Source: Corticium candelabrum
Taxonomy: Eukaryota > Porifera > Homoscleromorpha > Homosclerophorida > Plakinidae
Direction: 5' to 3'
Assembly (NCBI RefSeq): GCF_963422355.1
Contig: NC_085085.1
Location: 11,120,001-11,184,000 of the forward strand
DNA: 64,000 bases
The notes under the pieces were generated by a model. That model saw nothing but the letters and a program-made list of their open reading frames with translations. It was not told the origin of the DNA and searched no databases. Numbering within the stretch: the stretch's first letter is position 1; each line of letters starts with the position of its first letter. The position numbers and the translations under genes are program-made. Shown here piece by piece: positions 26,540-43,490 of the stretch.

Positions 26540-27539
26540 GTTGGGAGTTGGTTTGGTCTAAGATGTAGAAGACTACTGGTAAGTCTGGATTACCGCTTGA
26601 CGTCTACATTAGTGGTTGTATGATCAACAAGGAATAAGCAGCCCATTAATTAATGAGTGCGACGTCAGGTTGTAGTAATTACAACTTGAAGAGTACACTA
26701 ATAATTCTAGTAGATCGATATAGATACTGTACCGTGAGAATTCAATTTTGCTGACAACGACCTTGCATTGTTCAGCCATTGTCATAAGTTTCTGTACAGC
26801 ACTTCATATACAGTGAATATTCAGTATTAAATTTGACAAAGAATTTTGCTTGCCTTCATATTATGGACCTTCAGCTAAAATACCAATGAGTCTAATATCA
26901 TGGGTTAGAATAATAGTATAGTTAGCTTTAGAATTACTTAGTTGCCTGTGTGTGATGACATAGCAGCTGAAAACTAGAAAGTTGTCAAGTTTACAGACGC
27001 CATACCACATTCCTCCTCAATTGTTACTTCACTCAAAATTAAGTTGTTGAAAACATTACAAGTTGCACGAAAATATAACATAGTTCAGTATACATATTAC
27101 ACTAAGCTCAGCATAAACACTAAACCAACATTAATTGAAGAGGAAACTGTTTGGTAATTAATTAATTGCAACATCTAGGTTACATGTCTGGCTACTGTAG
27201 TTCATGACATTCAACATTCACATCAAGTCAGCAATGATTCATTGAAAAGGCTTAGAAATTAATTTGTGTATACAGTCTGGATAACAATCTAAAATCAATT
27301 AGCATGGTTTCAGCAATGACATAACAACGGATTCCATGACACATTCTCTAGGATACCCACGATAATCCTGCCAACTAGTACTCTACCACATCACGCGGGA
27401 GTTTCCCGCTTATCAGACAGGTCTCTAGCGTGTCCGCATTTGGCACCAACGTGCCGCATACTAATTACTGAATTACATAGACTGCATGTATGGTAACGTT
27501 TAGTATTGGCTTACTATATAATATATTTAGTATTCTTAC

Positions 27540-27540
<1 letters not shown>
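26540..27540. other. Intergenic region; contains a 75-bp relic of a PINK1-like exon
   Basis: No gene is supported. The segment 26738-26812 closely resembles 41794-41870, the acceptor side and start of exon 5 of the PINK1-like kinase (shared TTGCATTGTTCAGCCATTGT and TGTACAGCACTT). It is probably a decayed fragment of a paralog. Confidence 0.55.

Positions 27541-27618
<78 letters not shown>
27541..27618. repeat. (AC)n microsatellite
   Basis: About 39 AC units followed by a short CACACC variant run. Confidence 0.95.
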
Positions 27619-27619
<1 letters not shown>

Positions 27620-28540
27620 ACACCACACCACACCTGAGGCTTTACACCGTAGTTTAGTAGGATTGACCAACAAGGTCCTGTGTAATGATAGCCGCACATA
27701 CCACCAGTGCAAGTCACATATTGCACCTAATGTATATGTGGGCTGACACATGCACTCTTGTAGTGTACAGCAACAACTTTGTTGTCGATCCACAACAGGC
27801 AATACAGAATGTCATTGATCCACTCTGATGTGTGAGAGTTTTGCAACACAAACTGTGTTTCAAGTCATCACAATTGCATGTCTTTCTGTATTCGATGAAG
27901 TCGGGAATTCTCAAGTCAAAGAATATTGGGTGCATTGATAGCCACTCAACCGGTTGGTTATCTCCATCGGATACTGCAAGATGCTTCCACAAAACCAAAC
28001 TCTCACAAATGTCATAACACGTCTGTAGTATAAAACAATCAATCACCAAGAACTCTTGCATAGTAGGGAAGACCAGCAGATACAATTTTGTCTGTAAAAC
28101 ATGAAGGGTACGTGAGACAGAAAAAGGAAAAATGACAAAGTGAATGCAGACAGACGGACAGCACAAATATGTATTTATTGGTTCTATTGATTGATATCAA
28201 CATGTGTGAAAGAATGTAATACAAAGAGAATGGCTGGGAAGGAATAAGGTGCATGGCATGTTCTGTTGTTTGATGTGTAGTTGGGGTAGCAAAAAAAGAG
28301 ATACAATGCAGACAATATGGTTCTGTAGCACATAAAGTTACTAGAGCAAGTAAACCAATTTAATTAATATTGTTGTTTAATTTTAATGTGTTTGTTCGTC
28401 TGTTTGTCTGTCTATCTGTCTGTCAACACACATTTCCAAAAATGACAACAACAATACTTTGCAGTCCAATCAAACAGTTACAAACACCCACACGCTTATG
28501 GATACACACATACACAAACAAACAAACAAACACGCACAAC

Positions 28541-28730
28541 TAAATGAATAAATTGAGTTTACCTTGAGCTGTTGCCATTTTGAGTGAGAATAAATAATCT
28601 CCACATTCCTTCATTTCACTCTGATCAACAGCCATAAACCTACATGTCAACATCTCCACATGCAAATGCTCATATGCACACAGACACAGACACAGACACA
28701 GACACAGACACAGACACAGACACAGACACA

Positions 28731-28806
<76 letters not shown>

Positions 28807-28859
28807 CACACACGGACAGAAACAAACACACATGAACATGTATACACACTTGGACAAAC

Positions 28860-28890
<31 letters not shown>

Positions 28891-28934
28891 AAAACACATG
28901 GACATACACACATGTGGACAAATACACACACATG

Positions 28935-28974
<40 letters not shown>

Positions 28975-29074
28975 AACAGACACACATACACATGGACAGA
29001 CAGACAGACAGACAGACAAAAACACAGATAGACACACATATGGATACACATATGTATGCACACATACACACATG

Positions 29075-29149
<75 letters not shown>

Positions 29150-29190
29150 GGACAGACATACCTACATACACATACACACGTGGACAGACA
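28541..29190. repeat. Compound microsatellite block: (CAGACA)n, (AC)n, (GACA)n
   Basis: 28678-28735 is (CAGACA)n-like, 28736-28802 is pure (AC)n, 28860-29010 mixes (GACA)n with ACACATGGACA, and 29076-29145 is (AC)n again. Long open frames in this block on both strands are repeat artefacts. Confidence 0.95.
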
Positions 29191-29440
29191 GACAGCCGCG
29201 TAATCCAGCGCAAGATGTCATCGTCGTCCTGGAAGATTGCTTGACATACTGTTGTTCGTCTTAGGGTAGTTTAGCCTTAGCTTTTTTGTTTTGTTCTTGT
29301 TGTTTGCAGTAGTGTTATATTCGGAACTGTGATTGTTTCTAGTTTTAGTTGTTTAAGTCCTGGTATATGTTTGTTAGCTTGTCGTCGTTGTAATGTTCAA
29401 TCATTTGAAGAATATAATACCTTCGACAAACAGACAGGCA

Positions 29441-29442
<2 letters not shown>

Positions 29443-29508
<66 letters not shown>
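29443..29508. repeat. (AC)n microsatellite
   Basis: About 33 AC units immediately downstream of OMA1-like part 1. Confidence 0.95.
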
Positions 29509-29509
<1 letters not shown>

Positions 29510-29611
29510 CCCCCAACCTAGCTTCTACGATGAGAGATCGGCGCTTCTTCCAAATGATACGCATAATATCCAGCACTAGCTGCAAACGCTCCTAGAGTAC
29601 CCACAAATATC

Positions 29612-30250
29612 CAATGTCTACTCTTTGACAACACACCAACATATCTTCTTCGTGTCTTGTCGGGCAGTTTGTTCCACCATCTCCTCATTAACCGTCCACC
29701 TACAAATGCGACTATTCTGTACAAATATGGATTAGCCAGCCACACTGCATGTCATCGAGAAGTCGTGTGAAATGTAGCACAATGAAACTTTCCAAATATG
29801 GATGAAATCTGAAAAGTCCCGGATGTAATTCCATATTTCACCGTCCGTCGTCTGACCGTGTTGTACAACACACTCTCTCTCTTCTAGTACTGATGACGTA
29901 AAGCGCCGACAGCAAATCAGAGAACGAAATAATGCGGAAATAACGAGTGGGTCACGTGACAGGGGAGCGACTGCCCCAATCTCTAGCTGTAAATTTCACA
30001 ACAAAGCTAACTAAATAGCCGTCCTCTTTCGAACATCGTAAACGTTAGAGATAAAATTCTAGAAACATTCGGGCAGTCTCAAGGTATTTATCCGGGAGTT
30101 TCTCAATTCATTTCAATCGATTATTGAATTACTATAAATAGAGTTAGGTGTACTAACAATGAATATGGACTATGGAGTTGAGAGTTAAGTTGTAAGTGTG
30201 TTCTCAACTATGGCAAGATATCACTAAACTATAGTACTGATCCATGGCCA
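29612..30250. repeat. Segmental duplication, left copy (partner 39790-40425)
   Basis: The two segments match closely and in the same orientation from within the OMA1-like exon (at SRHWI) through the upstream sequence, including GGGTCACGTGACAGGGGAGC and GTTGAGAGTTAAGTTGT. They differ by scattered substitutions and small indels. Confidence 0.9.
29953..29958. promoter_or_regulatory. CACGTG E-box upstream of OMA1-like copy 1
   Basis: GTCACGTGAC, a palindromic E-box (CLEAR-like in vertebrates), lies about 12 bp before the former start codon. The duplicated copy has the same site at 40129-40134. Confidence 0.45.
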
Positions 30251-30712
30251 CCATATACCTATCTAGCGATCTGTTCCCTGGTTTTTATACCAACCAATAA
30301 ATTCTGAGATACTCACTCCTTCTGTCTATGACATATAATTACAACCTAGCTAAGGAAAATACGGGTATGGCAGACGGGACTGCACAATCTTAACTAATAT
30401 TAAAGACAAACAGTCAAATATTGTGGTGTTATAATATAGTCAGTGGTGCTGCATTGGTGTACTCAACAGACTTGCATCATTAGCAGATTGTCTTGCAGAA
30501 GACAAAAATGTCATACTGTAGTGTATTGGAATTTGAGATAAAATGTAAATCATTATTGTCTATAAAGTTTAGAATTTGATATCAATAAGCAGACAAAAGC
30601 AAACAAACATATAGACATATGACAATCAGCAATAACTGTAAAATACACTTCATGAATCTTGTGACTGTATTGTGTTACTAATATAGGTCAGTACCTTAAT
30701 TAATCTAACGTT
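30251..30712. other. Intergenic, no gene seen
   Basis: AT-rich sequence between the OMA1-like duplication and the 3' end of the receptor-like gene; probably includes that gene's 3' UTR. Confidence 0.45.
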
Positions 30713-37695
<6,983 letters not shown>

Positions 37696-37970
37696 CTCAA
37701 CGTCAATAATGCAATCACCTAGAAACAAATGATCAATAAGCTATAGTTCATGATGACTTAATTCATAATTGATTACTTAAACACCATATGATAACAAATA
37801 AAATTAATGACCAGTAAAATGTTGACCTTGCTATGTGATCCAGAAGAGGTACAATGACGCATGTTAGACCATTTAATGCAAAGATGGCTTAGTGTCAAGG
37901 AGTGAATGTCTACTGATAAATAAATGCCGCCCTTGTTTAAAGGCATCATGAAGAAATCCGAACTAAATAC

Positions 37971-38128
37971 GTACCCTGTTAGACTCGTACCCAGTCCTCC
38001 TCCTTGCTTGCGTTCCACGTGTTTTGGCATGTGCTTTTTGTTGCACTCGCCAATGGAACAAAAAGGACGTGCCAAAACACGTGGAACGTGCGCAAGGAGG
38101 AGGACTGGGTACGAGTCTAGTACCCTGT
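37971..38128. mobile_element. 140-bp MITE with long terminal inverted repeats and 9-bp target duplication
   Basis: The element spans 37980-38119 and is almost all inverted repeat: arms of about 62 bp begin TAGACTCGTACCCAGTCCTC and end with the complement, around a loop of about 16 bp. It is flanked by the direct repeat GTACCCTGT (37971-37979 and 38120-38128). A 9-bp duplication suggests a Mutator-type transposase. It sits about 280 bp upstream of the receptor-like start codon. Confidence 0.85.
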
Positions 38129-38817
38129 GTGTATTCAAAACATAAGGTATATTGATATGTCACACAGTAGACTATAGGAAAGACTGATTAAGGATGGTAG
38201 GCTTTAGATTATATAACATGCTAATAAACATGCTAATAATAAGTCTCTAGGAAAGTCGCTGGTAAGATGTTTATGTTGGTAGATATACATGGTAAAAGCA
38301 ACCACACCCATATCAGTTTACTACACAAACAAATTAATTAAGTAAGGGCTTCCATTGGGCGTTTCCAGTCTCTTCCAGCAGAGTGTACTACCACTAAGCC
38401 TAGTAAGGTGCATTCACACTACAGCCTTGACTCAAGAACACTTGAAGATAATTACAGACGAAAACAGGACACATAGCAAAGTCCCTTGCTAGAGTAGCTA
38501 GAGACGAAACAAGTATAACTTTAATCAATAGAGTAACTCTAGCTAACACAAAACATCTGTTACTCTCAAGTAAAAGTAATAATTGAGATACCAGCCGTCG
38601 CAAAAATTTGGTGTCCAGACCCAAAACAATCCGACCATACCCACTATACATACACACATTATAGGTATGTTGGCCACTCCTATGGAATGGACCATATGTT
38701 TGGGGACTTCGTGTGAAAACAGTTGTGTGCACGGGTACACGGACACTTGGAGTCTCTAGCCAAGAACCCAATAGTACATGGTGTCAGGAGTGACGCAACT
38801 ATAGAGAATTACTTGCG
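38129..38817. other. Intergenic, no gene seen
   Basis: Between the MITE and a retrotransposon gag remnant. AT-rich, with no conserved block on either strand. Confidence 0.45.
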
Positions 38818-39140
38818 ATGGCTACGTTCCAGGTTGCACCTCCACAGAAGTTCGACTTCTCGTCCCCGGAGCAATGGCCAGGATGGATTTAAAAATTCGA
38901 GAGACTCCGAACCGCCTCGGGATGCAAAGTTGTCTGAATCGTACGTTGCAGATGCACTCGCATTTGACTCTTTCGACGGCAATAGCGAAAGCTCGTCAGA
39001 GTGAAGCCGTAAAAGGGCAACTAACAAACAGTCGTCAGAAAGGAACTTGTACACCTTTGGAACCTGAAAAGCCAACAGAGATAGAAGCAGCTCAGGTACG
39101 TGCGAAGCGATTGCCAACAGGGCAACGAGAAAGCAATTGA
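38818..39140 (+). pseudogene. Ty3/gypsy-type retrotransposon gag fragment, decayed
   Basis: Starting at ATG 38818 the frame reads MATFQVAPPQKFDFSSPEQW, typical of the start of metazoan Ty3/gypsy gag, then a stop and KFERLRTASG. The second piece, in another frame (38925-39010), has LQMHSHLTLSTAIAKARQSE, which normally lies much further along gag, so an internal deletion is likely. No pol or LTR is visible before the assembly gap. Confidence 0.6.
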
Positions 39141-39284
39141 GCCGGCGCTCGCGTTTCCAGATCGTCAGGCGAGGACGAAGCAGTATTGCATGGGAATTGA
39201 ATACTGCAAAGCAAAAGAAGCGATCGATAGAGATCGAGGACCATGCAGAAAAGGAGACTCGACAAACGACAAGGTACCAAAGTG

Positions 39285-39484
39285 NNNNNNNNNNNNNNNN
39301 NNNNNNNNNNNNNNNNNNNNNNNNNNNNNNNNNNNNNNNNNNNNNNNNNNNNNNNNNNNNNNNNNNNNNNNNNNNNNNNNNNNNNNNNNNNNNNNNNNNN
39401 NNNNNNNNNNNNNNNNNNNNNNNNNNNNNNNNNNNNNNNNNNNNNNNNNNNNNNNNNNNNNNNNNNNNNNNNNNNNNNNNNNNN
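39285..39484. other. Assembly gap (200 N)
   Basis: Exactly 200 N, between the gag remnant and the second OMA1-like segment; the real length is unknown. Confidence 0.99.
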
Positions 39485-39789
39485 TATCGAGGTGATAAGC
39501 CCGAGGCCGAGGTGTCGATAATTCCATAAACACCACATACCCATGTAATATGTAATTTATGGAGTTTGATGAACCAGTTAGACGTAGTTGAATTCGTCCG
39601 GAGATGCGCTGCTGAGCGCACGCGCACGGCGGACTCACGAGGGTCCTGCGATGAATGGAGCATGCGCATCGCCAGCGACTATCCGGCCCGCTACAACGCA
39701 GCAAGCGTCCCAGAGCGCGTGTGTTTCGTTTCCCACCCTCCCATCCCAATGTCTGATGAGCTCGTGCTTGAGAGGCCCTTTTTCCCAAT

Positions 39790-40117
39790 ATCCAATGTCT
39801 ACTCTGTGACAGCACACCAACATATCTTCTTCCTGTCTTGTTGGGCAGTTTGTTCCACCTCTCTTCATTAACCGTCCACCTACAAATGCGACTTTTCTGT
39901 ACAAATATGGATTAGCCAGCCACACTGCATGTCGTCAAGAGGTCGTGTGAAATGTAGCACAATAAAATTTTCCAAATATGGATGAAATCTGAAAAGTGCC
40001 GGATGTGATTCCATATTTTACCGTCCGTCGTCTGACCGTGTTGTACAACACACTCTCTTCTAGTACTGATGACGTAAAGCGCCGACAGCAAATCAGAGAA
40101 CGAAATAATGCAGACAT
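39790..40117 (-). pseudogene. OMA1-like, broken copy 2 (5' end only)
   Basis: This copy keeps an ATG at 40117 (MSALFRSLICCRRF, a basic stretch suitable as a mitochondrial presequence) and the uninterrupted start exon. The next part, WLANPYLYRKVAFVGGRLMK, shifts frame after a deletion near 39860, and the rest of the gene is missing beyond 39790. It is therefore decayed in a different way from copy 1. Confidence 0.75.
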
Positions 40118-40425
40118 AACGAGTGGGTCACGTGACAGGGGAGCGACTGCCCCAATCTCTAGTTGTAAACTTCACAACAAAGCTAACTAAATAGTCGACC
40201 TCTCTCGACATCGTAAACGGTAGAGATAAAATTCTAGAAACATCCGGGCAGACTTAAAATATTTATCCGGGAGTTTCTCAATTGATTTCAACCGACTTAT
40301 TGAATTACTATAAATAGAGTTAGTTGTACTAACAATGAGCATGGACTATGGAGTTGAGAGTTAAGTTGTGAGTGTGTCCTCAACTATGGCAAGATATCAC
40401 TAAACTGTAGTACTGATCCACCATC
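39790..40425. repeat. Segmental duplication, right copy (partner 29612-30250)
   Basis: Matches the left copy from within the OMA1-like exon through upstream sequence. The match stops on the left at the codons for SRHWI, after which unrelated sequence follows. The block ends beside the last exon of the PINK1-like gene. Confidence 0.9.
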
Positions 40426-40471
40426 TATAGCTACTTGCAACAACTTGCTAGTAACACTGTTCCAAAGCCAT

Positions 40472-43221
40472 TCACTTTCTCTGCGAAGCAGAACCCATCA
40501 CTGGTGATGATTTCTGCTCCTGAGATGTTTGGAGGGGGCTGTGTGGACCCTGATAACATCCTACAGATACTCTGTTTTGTTCATAGCAGCAGCTCCACTA
40601 CAAACGGCAAAACTTCAGCAATTAGCCTTCTTTATGATGTCAAAAACATCTTACCCGCTATGTAGGTTCCAGCAAGAATAGTAGACGAGAAATAAAGTTG
40701 AAACACAATACATGTTTAAGCAAATGCTGTGTAGTTTAAAAAATGAATACTTACATTCTAGGATTGAAATTTGTTGGAAGTTGAAAGAGTTCAACAAGAT
40801 ACATAGAAAAAGTACATTTAGTTATATACGTTCAAAAGCAAAGACAACATGTCTCAACTTACAAACTGTAGAGACCGAAACATATGAAATCATGGAATAA
40901 ACCAACAAAGCAATATATTCAGTCAATCGTAGGGAAGATAGAAATAGATTACTTACAATCTGTAGTTGATGGGGCCATAAAAGAAACAGTAAGCCAATGG
41001 TTGATGATGCATCGAAAAACCAAAAATACAATATTATATTATACATAAACAACAGTGAATGCAAAAGATGACATACGTGCTGTAATCGATCGCATACGAA
41101 TGAACAGGCAATAGAAAATAAAAGTACATTAATATAAACAATTTCTATGAGGCCATGCACAAGCTTACCTTCTGCAATAAAAACAAAATAATCAGACAAC
41201 CCAAACATTATTCAATTTGAATACATACTAACCCCTGGGTGCCACTGACATAGGTTTTCGTTCGTTTCAGAATCAACGTAAAACTTTCGACAACGAGTGC
41301 ATTCTCTGTGTGCACAAATATAAACGCTATGTTTAATGAACAAGAAAACTAAGAAACAGTCACAAGACAAAAATGTGAAACCGTAATAAACAACAAATAG
41401 ACAAATGAATAAATTGATTATAAGCACACAAACAAATGAAATAGATAAACAAGCAGAGAGACTGCATGATAACCTGCATGCTGCACACAGTTCATGCATG
41501 CCTTCTATGGTATTCCTCACCTTAGTACTTCTGACGAAGCAATCATATTTCGTCTTTTCAGATCATTGATTTGCCATTTGAATAGATCTCTTTCCGATGA
41601 AACGCTAACCAGTTGATCTCTCAACTCAGCATTCACCTCTATGGCAACCAAGTTTGCTCTAACAGCTTCATCCCTCTCTTTAGCCAACACCTCTTTATCT
41701 GTTAGAGCCTTCATATAAAGTTCATGCTTATAATATAGCAATAAAAGCATATAACAAGACATATGAACCGCTTCGCATTGTTCAGCCATGGCATCAAATT
41801 CGCTGGCAACAAACTTGCATTGTTCAGCCATTGTCTTTAACTCTTGTACAGCACTTTACATACAACAAACACATAAGTTAGACCATTGACTTTCGCTTTG
41901 TCTGTAAGTCTACAACTCAACATTTTTAAATTACCCGTCTCTCTCAGCCTTCAGTTGAGCTACCAATAGGTCACGCTCTCTCAAAACCAACTGCAGGCGT
42001 TGCTGAAGATTTTCTACATCAGATTCACCTGCACTTGGAAGACCGTGTGCGTGGCCTTGAAGAATGACTTGAGCTTCTGCGAGAGACATCCGTTGCGTTG
42101 GATCAGAGTCCATAAGCTTTAAAACAGTTGATCGAAAAACAGTTGGATAATGAGCTGGCAAATGAGGAAGTTGTTCCATAGAAAAGACAATGCAGTCAGG
42201 TTTGCCATACCCTAATGGGTAATCTGGAAGTGGATGGGTTCCTGCAACATAGTATTTAACTGATACATCGACAAGCCACATTGTTGTCATACCAGACCTT
42301 CCACCATTTCGTAAATCAAGCAGCCGACAGCCCATGCAATTTGCTTGCTGTAGTCAAAGCTTAATTCTTCACTACATGAGCCAGTTCTTCGTTTCTGGTA
42401 CAAGGTCAAAACCTCAGGTGCAAGGTAGGCACGATTTCCACCCAAACATTCTCCTCTCTGCACAGGCATGCAGTCCGATGTCTGTGGCAATAGTTCTGCG
42501 TGCCCAAAGTCACTGATTATAAGTCTACCATCTGTTGAAAGCAGAATATTGTCTAGAGTCAAATCCAGATGAACAATTCTTTGTTTAAACAAATGGTAAG
42601 CACCTATACTCACAACACACACAAAGGCATATGTACTATCTAAACTGCACAGAGATACCTGCATCGTATTACTTTCTAGAAGCTGCAGAGTATAGTTTCT
42701 TGCAAGATCATACGACAAAGGTAATGCTTGCTTGTCTATGTGTTCCCTCATGGTTTTTGCATGATAATCAAGCACTATGAACTGGGCTTTACGACGAATT
42801 AGCTGCTTTCTTCGAGAGTCGTGATAAACAGCCTGTTTCCTTATCTGATCAGGCAGATGAGCAGCAAAGTTGTTACCAACGGCATCCACAAATTGAGTCC
42901 AGAATTGTATCACATTAGGATGCGGGAGAGATTGAGATAAAACCAGCCATTCATTCTCAAACACATTCCGGACAGTAGATGACTGTTCATTGCAGAAATT
43001 ATACAGCAATTTTAATGCATACCTGCATCAAATGTGATCAAACAGTTAACATTCACGGTCATGATAGAACTGAAAAATGCATGATCATACTTTTTGTTCG
43101 GGTTTTGAAGACCTTCTCTTGTACACCGAGCAACCACCACTAGTCCACCAATTTCTGAGCTAAGAACTTCCTCAATAATAAAGTCATCGCATTTAGCTGC
43201 AGCCAAAACACTTGATTCCAT
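40472..43221 (-). CDS. PINK1-like protein kinase with coiled coil and C-terminal CHORD-like zinc module
   Basis: Exons joined in phase: 43221-43091, 43022-42673, 42603-42298, 42241-41935, 41853-41521, 41305-41233, six 3-nt micro-exons (41169-41171, 41077-41079, 40957-40959, 40863-40865, 40755-40757, 40655-40657) and 40597-40472; 547 residues. The kinase domain has YALKLLYNF (catalytic Lys), HPNVIQFW, HLDLTLDNILL (HRD changed to HLD, catalytic Asp kept), DFGHAE and the PINK1-type GGNRAYLAPEVL and DYSKQIAWAVG. No mitochondrial presequence precedes it, so it is not PINK1 itself. A coiled coil follows (LQQRLQLVLRERDLLVAQL). The end is a zinc motif: CTRC, then CQWHPG, then KHIFNR from the micro-exons, then WSCC, GC and H. 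Substrate and role are unknown. Confidence 0.85.
40655..41171 (-). other. Train of six consecutive 3-nt micro-exons (AAG, CAC, ATT, TTT, AAT, CGG)
   Basis: On the minus strand each codon is bordered by an AG acceptor and a GT donor: cag-AAG-gtaagc, cag-CAC-gtatgt, cag-ATT-gtaagt, cag-TTT-gtaagt, tag-AAT-gtaagt and tag-CGG-gtaaga. The introns between exon 41305-41233 and exon 40597-40472 are 61, 89, 117, 91, 105, 97 and 57 bp. All are phase 0. Joined, they supply K-H-I-F-N-R between CQWHPG and WSCC, the spacing that a CHORD-like zinc module needs. Confidence 0.8.
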
Positions 43222-43339
43222 ATTTTAGCAATCTGCAACAGAACAACTCAACACAAAGCAATTCTCTTTGAGTCCATCTGACGATTGCGGTCGTTGACAT
43301 GGATACAATCATCCAAATAACCACACAATGGGCGCCAAG

Positions 43340-43345
43340 CACGTG
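43340..43345. promoter_or_regulatory. CACGTG E-box upstream of the PINK1-like kinase
   Basis: GCACGTGATT lies 119 bp upstream of the ATG at 43221. Confidence 0.4.
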
Positions 43346-43490
43346 ATTTCACGTAAAATTGTAACGTGATCAGCCACATCCCCCACCTTAATTCTAGTAA
43401 ACTACCTCCCAACACTCATATCAAACACGTACATAATAGAAAACACTAAGGAGACAGTGTATGTTGTAAAACCCACAGATAGCTAACAGG

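Larger units (their letters stand above)
27714..29941 (-). pseudogene. OMA1: OMA1-like mitochondrial metalloprotease, broken copy 1
   Basis: OMA1 is a zinc protease of the mitochondrial inner membrane. Three parts remain. Part 1 (29746-29521) has WLANPYLYRIVAFVGGRLM and reaches YAYHLEEAPISHRR. Part 2 (about 28645-28568) reads FMAVDQSEMKECGDYLFSL. Part 3 (28022-27714) matches the OMA1 C-terminal region, with YDICESLVLWK, EWLSMHPIFFDLR and KTCNC. The exons for the HExxH catalytic core should lie between parts 2 and 3, but the 28,023-28,567 interval holds no such coding. The presumed start exon has ATT at 29941 where copy 2 has ATG, and a 4-bp CTCT expansion near 29880 shifts its frame. I infer a pseudogene. 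Confidence 0.75.

Noticed and set aside
28541-29213. Long Cys-Val or His-Thr-rich open frames
   Set aside because: They are dinucleotide-repeat artefacts; the same applies to the frames over the (AC)n tracts at 12.4, 16.1, 27.6, 29.4, 31.1, 49.3, 50.8, 57.8, 58.7, 59.1 and 60.9 kb.
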